The notes beneath the pieces were generated by a model, which saw only the letters and a list, made by a program, of their open reading frames with translations, was not told the DNA's origin and ran no database searches. Both the position numbers and the translations under genes were made by a program. Shown here piece after piece: positions 38,641-50,715 of a DNA stretch of 64,000 bases (the first letter of the stretch is position 1; each line of letters opens with the position of its first letter). Source of the DNA: Mimachlamys varia (lineage: Eukaryota; Mollusca; Bivalvia; Pectinida; Pectinidae); assembly GCA_947623455.1 (NCBI GenBank), contig OX392527.1:10722001-10786000 (forward strand). Reading direction: 5' to 3'.

Positions 38641-40346
38641 TGTTTTCCTGTGATTTGCTACAAGCATAATACGGTGACATGTCTCTATCAGGATTTTTAC
38701 TGTCTCGAAAGGAGACGAATACACAATGTCTCGAAGGAGACGAATACACCAGGTTCAGCTGAGTTTACGCGAGTCACGTGCCTGACACGCGTTATCAAAG
38801 GAGGAACTTGTTTACATGTCAAAAACAAAAGTTCGATCAAGGAGTCATCTTGCGTTTCCGACGAAATGTTGAGCTATGTTTTCGTTATAATACTGCGCAC
38901 AGGTTGAGCGAGACATGTTCTTTTCTCCAAATTTAGTCCCACTTTTGATTTTGGTCACCTGCGACCAAGTCTCGTATGACCTATTGCGATCGCCTTTACC
39001 TGTCGCCATCAGTCGTGTATCCTCCATCGCCAAACCGAGGGCTATTGACATCGATTCAAAGCCAAACACAAACAAAACTTGTGAAATATATGGATCTCGC
39101 TAGGGCTTCTGCAGCGGGTCAAATAGAGGTTAAATCAACAATCTTTTTGTTCGAACCCACACACTTGTATGCTCTTTTCATCATTCATCCTCGGATCACC
39201 CACCCTACTCCGGTCCATCAGAGAAGGTGAAGTAAGTACAGCTTTGGCAGGGAAACAACAGTTAGGGATGGAGTTTTGTTGTAAATTAGTGCGAATCATG
39301 TAATGTCGGTATGGAGGGTCTTCTCGTAAACCATGCTATTCCCCGATGGATATGAGTGAGGGATTGATGTCAATTGAAAGATCATGGGGGTACACCCCGG
39401 AGTTGGAGAGAGGTAAATTTTGATTGGTTTATGTGCAAGAAATAAAGACAATGCGGTGTAATCAACTTTTGTTTTGTTAAATTTTAAAGCCTATAAATAC
39501 CTTATCATTGTTTTAATTTGTAGCAGCTCAGTTGAGAATCTGGTCTTTTGTTAATACTATGTGTGTGTGGTAAGTGTGCGTGGTAAGTGTGCAGGTGTTT
39601 TTATAGTATTTGATATCACTACACGTGATCTATTAATAGATAGGACGAGTTATTACCATACTATCCATTGACATATTAACGTGTGATATCATGTTACATT
39701 ACCATGTTTACGTATTAATCAGAGATAATATACATCAACGCTATTTTTGTTACTGTTCCGCCAAAAGCTAGGGAACCTGTGTATGGTATACAGGGCTCGT
39801 GTGTTGTATATACTTATACTTGAATTCTTCATCTGTTCCTTGTTAAATGGTCATATAATGGCCATTCAAATTTTAATGTGCAAAAGTGCAAATTGAATGA
39901 AAAAATTGTAAATGTCTTGTAATGAATGAGTTACGAATTTTAAAACTTGTGAAATACGTTTTTATGAAGATATAACTGTCATTATGAAGTTTATCGTAAA
40001 TATCTATGTTGTGTTATGTAAAGGAAAGGGTGTCATATAATAAGTGGTATAACTCGTGTTAAGTCCTGTTTTCAATGTCTTTAGTGATTGTATGGGGATA
40101 TTTATTCTACACCAAATGATATTTTATGCACAAATCCTACTGTCAAAGTTCCCCAAATAGGACTGATTGTCGGTATAACGAAGTTATGTTGTGATGTTAT
40201 ATAATATACCAAATTACAATAAATGATTAACACAAATTCTCTCATAGTTGTCTGTGTTAATTAACGGAGTAACAGATGTCATCAAAAGCCGCAGGACATT
40301 GGTGATGTAGTGTAAACAGGAAACCAGCCACCTCACTACATATAGA
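38641..40346. other. Downstream of C1GALT1, no gene seen
   Basis: Possible 3' UTR with AATAAA at 39441-39446. A short duplication containing 'ctcgaaaggagacgaatac' occurs at about 38703-38750. No coding sequence recognised. Confidence 0.45.
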
Positions 40347-41031
40347 CACAGGGACCCGAGAATTTAATACTGCTAGCATATTTTTGGATCTTAACTAAGG
40401 TGTTGAGATTAAGTTTGCACTTTTGTGGAGTTTAGATCAAATTTCGATAAAAATTCCTCCCTCAATGGTCATCACGGCACAGGGACCTGAGAATTTGTTA
40501 CAGCTAGTTAGGACCTAAGCTAAGGTGTTTAGAGTAATTTAACACTATTGTGGGGTTAAGATCAATTTTTAATAAAAATGCCTCCTTCAATGCTCATATG
40601 GCGGTCTTCCTCTCTATATAGGCATCCAATGAGAGCGGATGAGGCGAAGTCAAATTCATTGAGTACTATGCAAAAGAAAAAGGTTACTAAAACTTTGAAA
40701 CACGGAAATTTTCAATTTCTTTTAAGGAAATGGAGATTATTTCTGCGGAAGGAGGATACATTTGATGTGCATTTAGAAGGTTTTGTAAAATAAAAATGAT
40801 CCTTCTTTCCAACGGTACCAAGGGTTTTTTCGTACCTCAACCAGAAATGTGATTTGTTTTATGCTAGAAAGGGAAATGGGGTCGATTTTCGACCTCGCAA
40901 GCTTTCCACCCTCTAGTCTTTATGACCATTAACGAGGAAGGCATTTTTATCGAAAATTTATCTAAACTCCCAATAGTGTACATCTTAGTATAGGTCCAGA
41001 ACTAGCTGTAACAAATTCTCAGGTCCCTGTG
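40347..41031 (+). mobile_element. Non-autonomous TIR element C with duplicated left end
   Basis: A 554-base unit at 40478-41031 starts with cacagggacctgagaattt and ends with the complement aaattctcaggtccctgtg; the inverted match continues through 'gttacagctag' to about 30 bases. Directly to its left, 40347-40473 is a diverged second copy of the left ~130 bases. A right-end relative is at 53040-53495. No coding sequence inside. Confidence 0.8.
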
Positions 41032-41589
41032 GACGTGTGTTCAAGGGTCGTCCTATCTCGATCACTACGTACAATTCGTATAATTATAGCATGCAGACTC
41101 ATCATGTAGACGATCATATTCTATACTAATAATCTACTTTGCTTCACACTCGTGTATTAATTAACAAAACAGGCCGGGATTCGACATGTATTATGCTAAT
41201 TTACGGTCAGATTTATGTTCAGAATATGCTAGTGTGGCATGTCTTGACGTGCATGATTTACACTGTTTTTATAGTGACAAGTATACGAGTGTATTAACAT
41301 GTGGTGTATAGAGGTCCCGGATATCGCTATAGACTACCGTCTCTAGCCTAAGTTATCTCGTTATAGGGGTAATAGTATCTCATTTGTTTCGTCACTAAGT
41401 TGCCTAGTTATTTTGTGTTATTTCGTTATTACAAATGTTCTATTCACTGAACAAAAATCCACGATAGATCCATTTTTGAACTAAATATTGAGAAATAAAA
41501 AGTGAGATAAACAGATTCTACAAATGGTAAATATATGAAATATGAATTCTAACTGACAAAAGCAAAGCCTTTTTAATGTTTTCCTATGT
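41032..41589. other. Intergenic, no gene seen
   Basis: No feature recognised between the TIR element and the LINE remnant. Confidence 0.5.
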
Positions 41590-44261
41590 AATAAAGTAAC
41601 AGATATATTTAAAGAGGGAGACTGAAAGGAAGCTTCTAGCTATAGGCCAGTCTGTCTAACCAGCGCCGTGTGTAACAAAAAGGGGGGTTCTAACTACAGG
41701 CCAGTCTGTCTAACCAGTGTAACATAACGGGGGCTTCTAACTATAGGCCAGTCTGTCTAAGCAGTTTGTAACATAAAGGAGGCTTCTAACTATAGGCCAG
41801 TCTGTCTAACCAGTTTGTAACATAAAGGAGGCTTCTAACTATAGGCCAGTCTGTCTAACCAGTGTAACATAACGGGGGCTTCTAACTATAGACCAGTCTG
41901 TCTAACCAGTTTGTAACATAAAGGAGGCTTCTAACTACAGGCCAGTCTGTCTAACCAGTGTATAACATAAAGGAGGCTTCTAACTATAGGCCAGTCTGTC
42001 TAACCAGTGTAACATAACGGGGGCTTCTAACTATAGGCCAGTCTGTCTAACCAGTTTGTAACATAAAGGAGGCTTCTAACTATAGGCCAGTCTGTCTAAC
42101 CAGTTTGTAACATAAAGGAGGCTTCTAACTATAGGCCAGTCTGTCTAACCAGTGTATAACATAAAGGAGGCTTCTAACTATAGGCAAGTCTGTCTAACCA
42201 GTGTAACATAAAGGAGGCTTCTAACTATATGCCAGTCTGTCTAACCAGTTTGTAACATAAAGGAGGCTTCTAACTATAGGCCAGTCTGTCTAACCAGTTT
42301 GTAACATAAAGGAGGCTTCTAACTATAGGCAAGTCTGTCTAACCAGTGTAACATAAAGGAGGCTTCTAACTATATGCCAGTCTGTCTAACCAGTTTGTAA
42401 CATAAAGGAGGCTTCTAACTATAGGCCAGTCTGTCTAACCAGTTTGTAACATAAAGGAGGCTTCTAACTATAGGCCAGTCTGTCTAACCAGTGTCGTGTG
42501 TAACATAAAAAGGAGGCTTCTAACTATAGGCCAGTCTGTCTAACCAGTGTGTAACATAAAGGAGGCTTCTAACTATAGGCCAGTCTGTCTAACCAGTGTG
42601 TAACATAAAGGAGGCTTCTAACTATAGGCCAGTCTGTCTAACCAGTTTGTAACATAAAGGAGGCACCTAACTATAGGCCAGTCTGCCTAACCAGTTTGTA
42701 ACATAAAGGAGGCTTCTAACTATAGGCCAGTCTGTCTAACCAGTTTGTAACATAACGGGGGCTTCTAACTACAGGCCAGTCTGTCTAAGCAGTTTGTAAC
42801 ATAAAGGAGGCTTCTAACTATAGGCCAGTCTGTCTAACCAGTTTGTAACATAAAGGAGGATTCTAACTATAGGCCAGTCTGTCTAACCAGTTTGTAACAT
42901 AAAGGAGGCTTCTAACTATAGACCAGTCTGTCTAACCAGTTTGTAACATAAAGGAGGCTTCTTACTATAGGCCAGTCTGTCTAACCAGTGTGTAGCATAA
43001 AGGAGGGTTCTAACTACAGGCCAGTCTGTCTAACCAGTGTATAACATAAAGGAGGCTTCTAACTTTAGGCCAGTCTGTCTAACCAATGTCGTGTGTAACA
43101 TAAAGGAGGGTACTAACTATAGGCCAGTCTGTCTAACCAACATCGTGTGTAACATAATACGAGTCATTAATCAGTTAAGAAATTGGGAAACACGAGAAAA
43201 AAACCCAGCAACTCGCAGTTAGGCCTCATTGATGGCAGATCTACGGTTTTACAACTTATAAAGATTTCAGATGAGTGAACGGAACTTTTGGATAGGAAAG
43301 GATGTGTTGATGTTATTTATCCTGATCTTATGGAAGTATTTGATAACGTTTCTTATCAACGCTTTTTCAATTAACTCGCAAAATACGAAGTTTCTTCTAT
43401 TCTTCTATGTTCTCTCTTTGGATAACATATTTTCTGTTGGAAGTCGTCGTGAATGGAGGAAAGCCAAAATGGAACCATGTCATACAGTGTAAGTGGTATA
43501 TCGTAAGGATCAGGGTCACTATTATTTTGTACTTTATACATGTATAAATGACATGCCTGCGGTCACAAGTCCTGGCAGAAATACACTCCTTTTCGCTGCC
43601 AACACGAAAGCATTTAGGCCAATCAATGATGAAGAAGATTGTAAAATTTTACAAGACATATTTTTTTACAAATATAGTCGGAGGTCTGGCCACTGCGTTT
43701 CCACCCAGACAGACTCCAAATGATACACGAGAGTTGATCAAATAATCTACACCTTCAAGGAAGATGCATATCAGTACTAGAATCTGTGAACTTTGAAAAT
43801 ATTTTGGTGTCACTATAGACAATGAATTAGCATTCGATAAACATATATATATATATACACGTGAATAAAGCTAACCCTGTCATGGGAGTTTGACGGCGAA
43901 CAACAGAACATATAAACTTTAGTTGCTGTATACATCTTTGGTTAGACCAGCGAATCAAGTCTGGTACCCTTATCTCGTAAAAACACATAGAAACAATAGA
44001 AAATATTCGACGTTGAACAACACAGTAGGTTCCTATGTTAAAACTCCTAGGCCCGATATCAAGTGGCGACATGAACGAGGTCTACAATATACTGTCCGGG
44101 AAGGGTCGGACATCTTTGAAAGGTTTCAAGATTTAATTTAAAAAACTGCTCGGTTTACACAAAGCACTGTCGACATATGGAACAATCTTCCACCCAGTGT
44201 TGTTAATTTAAGCACTGTTAGACAATTTAAATACAAAATAGATATAAGCTTGGAAACAATA
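41590..44261 (+). pseudogene. Jockey/CR1-type LINE reverse transcriptase remnant
   Basis: Scattered frames give IFKEGD.KEASSYRPVCLTSAVCN at the left, then after a tandem array WIGKDVLMLFILILWKYL, a degraded GIPQGS.LGP-type box (about 43495), YINDMP-like TCINDMPAVTSP, LLFAANTKAFRPINDEED, TIDNELAFDKHIY and STVDIWNNLPPSVVNLSTVR near 44160-44230. The catalytic FADD box is FAAN here (43592-43603), so activity is lost. The reading frame runs into the inverted-repeat element at 44262 and can be followed again right after it (HKSLVFKKLVAV, from 45277), so that element inserted into this LINE. Confidence 0.8.
41640..43165. repeat. 46-49-bp minisatellite derived from an RT motif, about 32 copies
   Basis: Unit is made of 'cataaaggaggcttctaact', 'ataggccagtctgtctaacc' and 'agtttgtaa'. 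Translated in the LINE frame, a unit reads KEASNYRPVCLTS, which is the first conserved reverse transcriptase block of the surrounding LINE. The array starts and ends inside that motif. Confidence 0.93.
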
Positions 44262-45271
44262 CAGGGGCGTAGCTGGAGGTGTTTCAATGTGCAAGCCGTG
44301 TGAGCGTTTATTAGCAGTTACTTCAAATGGTGCCATTTGGTCGTATCATTATACAAATCATTGATGTAAAAATAAAATACGATGATATGTTTTACTTCCA
44401 TGATGCCTTGAAAACAAAATTAATATACATACGTTTCTTAAGTCATTTACTCGTTAGTAAGTAATAACAGAGACATAAAAGCCATCTGTGTTACATTCAC
44501 GTCTCTGTCATTATGTATTATGCAATGTGATTTTGCCGCTTTCAACTCAGGTACAACTGTAGTTAGAAATCTCGCTTATTTTCTTCAGCGTAATTTCCCA
44601 TAATTTAACAGTTTCATCATCAATTATTTTTGCTGTCATTTTATTCGAACTGACCGAAAAGTCAATATCCAAAATTTGCAATATTTATATCATTCTAATA
44701 TAGAGGCACTAAATAGAGGATCTTGCATGAGTGTCAATCTGTAAAATGGGATTTATTAAACGAGTAAGATAATTTAATATGTCCCAAGCCTTTAGGTGAG
44801 TGACATATTAAATTATACCGTAACATTGACACGAGTGTTAGATCCACTTATATTCCTCAGAAAATACACCAAAACTCTCAAATTTATTTCTTGATAAAAA
44901 AAGCTAAATTTCACTTCCATGACAGTCATATAACGTCATGAAGACGTCATTTGTTAGGGCGTCACAATTATGTTACATGTATCACATTGTGCGATACCAT
45001 ATTCATGACTTTGGTCGTATGACATGACTGAACGGATCAGTTATATGATAAAACCCGATATGACATGTGATTGTACGAATAAACTTCCTGCAGTCTGGTC
45101 TTTTAATCTGACGAGTCGATTAAAATGAGTAACATATTCAATGGACTTAAGAATATTCGTCGAATTATGAAATATCTCGACTTTAATACACATACTTTGG
45201 GAAAATGATGTGCAAGCACGGGCTTATGTGCAAGCACGGGCTTATGTGCTAACATGGCAGCTACGCCCCTG
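44262..45271 (-). mobile_element. Non-autonomous TIR element A, copy 2 (1.01 kb, inverted)
   Basis: Same ends as 23438-24360 (caggggcgtagct ... agctacgcccctg) but opposite orientation internally: its right end matches the left end of copy 1. Flanks are caata and caatc, a 4 of 5 base duplication. An 18-base internal duplication (gtgcaagcacgggcttat) at about 45209-45245 makes part of the length difference. No coding sequence. Confidence 0.85.
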
Positions 45272-45309
45272 CAATCAACCACAAAAGTCTTGTCTTCAAG
45301 AAGTTAGTT

Positions 45310-48300
45310 GCCGTTATTGGCGGGTCGGTCCTACAACTTCCAGTAAATATTAGTATTACTGGCGAGTCGGTCCTATAACTTCCAGTAAATATTGGTGTTA
45401 CTGGCGGGTCGGTCCTATACAACTTCCAGTAAATATTGGTGTTACTGGCGAGTCGGTCCTACAACTTCCAGTAAATATTGGTATTACTGGCGGGTCGGTC
45501 CTACAACTTCCAGTAAATATTGGTGTTACTGGCGAGTCGGTCCTACAACTTCCAGTAAATATTGGTATTACTGGCCAGTCGGTCCTACAACTTCCAGTAA
45601 ATATTGGTATTACTGGCGAGCCGGTCCTATAACTTCCAGTAAATATTGGTGTTACTGGCGGGTCGGTCCTATACAACTTCCAGTAAATATTGGTGTTACT
45701 GGCGAGTCGGTCCTACAACTTCCAGTAAATATTGGTGTTACTGGCCAGTCGGTCCTACAACTTCCAGTAAATATTGGTGTTACTGGCGAGTCGGTCCTAC
45801 AACTTCCAGTAAATATTGGTGTTACTGGCGAGTCGGTCCTATACAACTTCCAGTAAATATTGGTGTTACTGGCGAGTCGGTCCTACAACTTCCAGTAAAT
45901 ATTGGTATTACTGGCCAGTCGGTCCTACAACTTCCAGTAAATATTGGTGTTACTGGCGGGTCGGTCCTACAACTTTCAGTAAATATTGGTATTACTGGCC
46001 AGTCGGTCCTACAACTTCCAGTAAATATTGGTGTTACTGGCGGGTCGGTCCTACAACTTTCAGTAAATATTGGTGTTACTGGCGAGTCGGTCCTACAACT
46101 TCCAGTAAATATTGGTATTACTGGCGAGTCGGTCCTACAACTTCCAGTAAATATTGGTATTACTGGCCAGTCGGTCCTACAACTTCCAGTAAATATTGGT
46201 GTTACTGGCGAGTCGGTCCTACAACTTCCAGTAAATATTGGTATTACTGGCCAGTCGGTCCTACAACTTCCAGTAAATATTGGTGTTACTGGCGGGTCGG
46301 TCCTACAACTTCCAGTAAATATTGGTATTACTGGCCAGTCGGTCCTACAACTTCCAGTAAATATTGGTGTTACTGGCGGGTCGGTCCTACAACTTTCAGT
46401 AAATATTGGTATTACTGGCCAGTCGGTCCTACAACTTCCAGTAAATATTGGTATTACTGGCGAGTCGGTCCTACAACTTTCAGTAAATATTGGTATTACT
46501 GGCCAGTCGGTCCTACAACTTCCAGTAAATATTGGTATTACTGGCGGGTCGGTCCTACAACTTCCAGTAAATATTGGTATTACTGGCGGGTCGGTCCTAC
46601 AACTTCCAGTAAATATTGGTGTTAATGGGGGGTCGGTCCTACAACTTCCAGTAAATATTGGTATTACTGGCCAGTCGGTCCTATAACTTCCAGTAAATAT
46701 TGGTGTTACTGGCGGGTCGGTCCTACAACTTCCAGTAAATATTGGTATTACTGGCCAGTCGGTCCTATAACTTCCAGTAAATATTGGTGTTACTGGCGGG
46801 TCGGTCCTACAACTTCCAGTAAATATTGGTATTACTGGCCAGTCGGTCCTACAACTTCCAGTAAATATTGGTGTTACTGGCGGGTCGGTCCTACAACTTC
46901 CAGTAAATATTGGTATTACTGGCGGGTCGGTCCTACAACTTCCAGTAAATATTGGTGTTACTGGCGGGTCGGTCCTACAACTTCCAGTAAATATTGGTGT
47001 TACTGGCGGGTCGGTCCTATAACTTCCAGTAAATATTGGTGTTACTGGCGGGTCGGTCCTATAACTTCCTGTAAATATTGGTATTACTGGCCAGTCGGTC
47101 CTACAACTTCCAGTAAATATTGGTGTTAATGGGGGGTCGGTCCTACAACTTCCAGTAAATATTGGTGTTACTGGCGGGTCGGTCCTATACAACTTCCAGT
47201 AAATATTGGTGTTACTGGCGAGTCGGTCCTACAACTTCCAGTAAATATTGGTGTTACTGGCCAGTCGGTCCTACAACTTCCAGTAAATATTGGTGTTACT
47301 GGCGAGTCGGTCCTACAACTTCCAGTAAATATTGGTGTTACTGGCGAGTCGGTCCTATACAACTTCCAGTAAATATTGGTGTTACTGGCGAGTCGGTCCT
47401 ACAACTTCCAGTAAATATTGGTATTACTGGCCAGTCGGTCCTACAACTTCCAGTAAATATTGGTGTTACTGGCGGGTCGGTCCTACAACTTTCAGTAAAT
47501 ATTGGTATTACTGGCCAGTCGGTCCTACAACTTCCAGTAAATATTGGTGTTACTGGCGGGTCGGTCCTACAACTTCCAGTAAATATTGGTGTTACTGGCG
47601 AGTCGGTCCTACAACTTCCAGTAAATATTGGTATTACTGGCGAGTCGGTCCTACAACTTCCAGTAAATATTGGTATTACTGGCCAGTCGGTCCTACAACT
47701 TCCAGTAAATATTGGTGTTACTGGCGAGTCGGTCCTACAACTTCCAGTAAATATTGGTATTACTGGCCAGTCGGTCCTACAACTTCCAGTAAATATTGGT
47801 GTTACTGGCGGGTCGGTCCTACAACTTCCAGTAAATATTGGTATTACTGGCCAGTCGGTCCTACAACTTCCAGTAAATATTGGTGTTACTGGCGGGTCGG
47901 TCCTACAACTTTCAGTAAATATTGGTATTACTGGCCAGTCGGTCCTACAACTTCCAGTAAATATTGGTATTACTGGCGAGTCGGTCCTACAACTTCCAGT
48001 AAATATTGGTATTACTGGCGGGTCGGTCCTACAACTTCCAGTAAATATTGGTGTTATTGGCGGGTCGGTCCTACAACTTCCAGTAAATATTGGTATTACT
48101 GGCCAGTCGGTCCTATAACTTCCAGTAAATATTGGTGTTACTGGCGGGTCGGTCCTACAACTTCCAGTAAATATTGGTATTACTGGCCAGTCGGTCCTAT
48201 AACTTCCAGTAAATATTGGTGTTACTGGCGGGTCGGTCCTACAACTTCCAGTAAATATTGGTATTACTGGCCAGTCGGTCCTACAACTTCCAGTAAATAT

Positions 48301-50288
48301 TGGTGTTACTGGCGGGTCGGTCCTACAACTTCCAGTAAATATTGGTATTACTGGCGGGTCGGTCCTACAACTTCCAGTAAATATTGGTGTTACTGGCGGG
48401 TCGGTCCTACAACTTCCAGTAAATATTGGTGTTACTGGCGGGTCGGTCCTATAACTTCCAGTAAATATTGGTGTTACTGGCGGGTCGGTCCTATAACTTC
48501 CTGTAAATATTGGTATTACTGGCCAGTCGGTCCTACAACTTCCAGTAAATATTGGTGTTAATGGGGGGTCGGTCCTACAACTTCCAGTAAATATTGGTGT
48601 TACTGGCGGGTCGGTCCTATATCTTCCTGTAAATATTGGTGTTACTGGCGGGTCGGTCCTATAACTTCCTGTAAATATTGGTGTTACTGGCGAGTCGGTC
48701 CTATAACTTCCAGTAAATATTGGTGTTACTGGCGGGTCGGTCCTATATCTTCCTGTAAATATTGGTGTTACTGGCGGGTCGGTCCTATAACTTCCTGTAA
48801 ATATTGGTGTTACTGGCGAGTCGGTCCTATAACTTCCAGTAAATATTGGTGTTACTGGCGAGTCGGTCCTATAACTTCCAGTAAATATTGGTGTTACTGG
48901 CGAGTCGGTCCTATAACTTCCAGTAAATATTGGTTTTACTGGCGAGTCGGTCCTATAACTTCCAGTAAATATTGGTATTACTGGCCAGTCGGTCCTACAA
49001 CTTCCAGTAAATATTGGTGTTATTGGCGAGCCGGTCCTACAACTTCCAGTAAATATTGGTGATACTGGCGAGTCGGTCCTACAACTTCCAGTAAATATTG
49101 GTGTTACTTGTGAGTCGGTCCTACAACTTCCAGTAAATATTGGTGTTACTGGCGGGTCGGTCCTAAACCTTCCAGTAAATATTGGTGTTATTGGCGAGCC
49201 GGTCCTACAACTTCCAGTAAATATTGGTGTTACTGGCGAGTCGGTCCTACAACTTCCAGTAAATATTGGTGTTACTGGCGAGTCGGTCCTAAATATTGGT
49301 GTTACTGGCGGGTCGGTCCTACACCTTCCAGTAAATATTGGTATTACTGGCCAGTCGGTCCTACAACTTCCAGTAAATATTGGTATTACTGGCCAGTCGG
49401 TCCTACAACTTCCAGTAAATATTGGTGTTACTGGCGGGTCGGTCTTACAACTTCCAGTAAATATTGGTGTTACTGGCGGGTCGGTCCTACAACTTCCAGT
49501 AAATATTGGTGTTACTGGCGAGTCGGTCCTATAACTTCCAGTAAATATTGGTGTTACTGGCGGGTCGGTCCTACGACTTCCAGTAAATTTTAGTATTACT
49601 GGCGAGTCGGTCCTACAACTTCCAGTAAATACTGGTGTTACTGGCGAGTGGGTCCTATAACTTCCAGTAAATATTGGTATTACTGGCGAGTCGGTCCTAT
49701 AACTTCCAGTAAATATTGGTGTTACTGGCGGGTCGGTCCTACGACTTCCAGTAAATTTTAGTATTACTGGCGAGTCGGTCCTACAACTTCCAGTAAATAT
49801 TGGTGTTACTGGCGAGTCGGTCCTACAACTTCCAGTAAATATTGGTGTTACTGGCGAATCGGTCCTACAACGTCCAGTAAATATTGGTGTTACTGGCGAG
49901 TCGGTCCTAAATATTGGTGTAACTGGCGGGTCGGTCCTATAACTTCCAGTAAATATTGGTGTTACTGGCGAGTCGGTCCTATAACTTCCAGTAAATATTG
50001 GTATTACTGGCGAGTCGGTCCTATAACTTCCAGTAAATATTGGTGTTACTGGCGAGTCGGTCCTACAACTTCCAGTAAATATTGGTATTACTGGCGGGTC
50101 GGTCCTACAACTTCCAGTAAATATTGGTGTTACTGGCGAGTCGGTCCTACAACTTCCAGTAAATATTGGTATTACTGGCGAGTCGGTCCTACAACTTCCA
50201 GTAAATATTGGTGTTACTGACGGGTCGGTCCTACAACTTCCAGTAAATATTGGTGTTACTGGCGGGTCGGTCCTATAACTTCCAGTAA

Positions 50289-50292
<4 letters not shown>
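45310..50292. repeat. 42-bp minisatellite, left block, about 118 copies
   Basis: Unit combines 'ggcgggtcggtcctacaact' and 'tccagtaaatattggtgtta' plus 'ct'. Variants: ggcgag, ggccag, ttcagt, cctata, and a shortened form in which 'cctaaatattgg' joins directly. Two successive 1,516-base blocks (starting about 45646 and 47162) are nearly identical; 1,516 equals 36 units plus four extra bases from two 'tatacaac' units. Two plus-strand frames and one minus-strand frame remain open through hundreds of codons because 42 is a multiple of three; these are not genes. Confidence 0.96.
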
Positions 50293-50322
<30 letters not shown>

Positions 50323-50715
50323 CATTTTTTCCGATCACATAAATTTTAACAACATATGTTTATGATATATTCGACAAAATATAATTTCTACAGATATACA
50401 TCTTGCATAGATTAACATTAACCTTCACTGTTGAGAAATATTGTATTATAAACAAATAATAAAAGTAAATTAATTAAGGTCCAGTGCTCTTGAAATATTC
50501 GTCCATTTCAAAATAATTTGAGTTGCTTGTCGAGGGGTGTACATATAAAGACATCGATATTCTATGTTTTTATAATATTGTATTCTTGCCAAAGCTCCAG
50601 CGCATGATGGAACTTTATACGTACACTTGCATTTATAAATATATTGTTTTACTAATAAACATATTAGGTCAATGCCTCCATTTAACATTCTCTCTTGTAA
50701 ACCAAAGAGGAAAGA
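50291..50715 (-). mobile_element. 5'-truncated LINE 3' end with poly(A), inserted in the 42-bp array
   Basis: On the minus strand, 50715 to 50470 encodes a LINE ORF2 C-terminus (FLFGLQERMLNGGIDLICLL, VKQYIYKCKC, KVPSCAGALARIQYYKNIEY, ILKWTNISRALDLN, stop), followed by an AT-rich 3' untranslated part and a run of 31 T on the plus strand (50292-50322), that is, a poly(A) tail. The 42-bp array resumes right after 50715. No clear target duplication beyond a few bases. The intact end frame and pure poly(A) suggest a young insertion. Confidence 0.85.

Noticed and set aside
40578..40793. 71-codon frame as a small gene
   Set aside because: It lies inside a non-autonomous TIR element; the matching region at 53.1-53.3 kb does not keep the frame.
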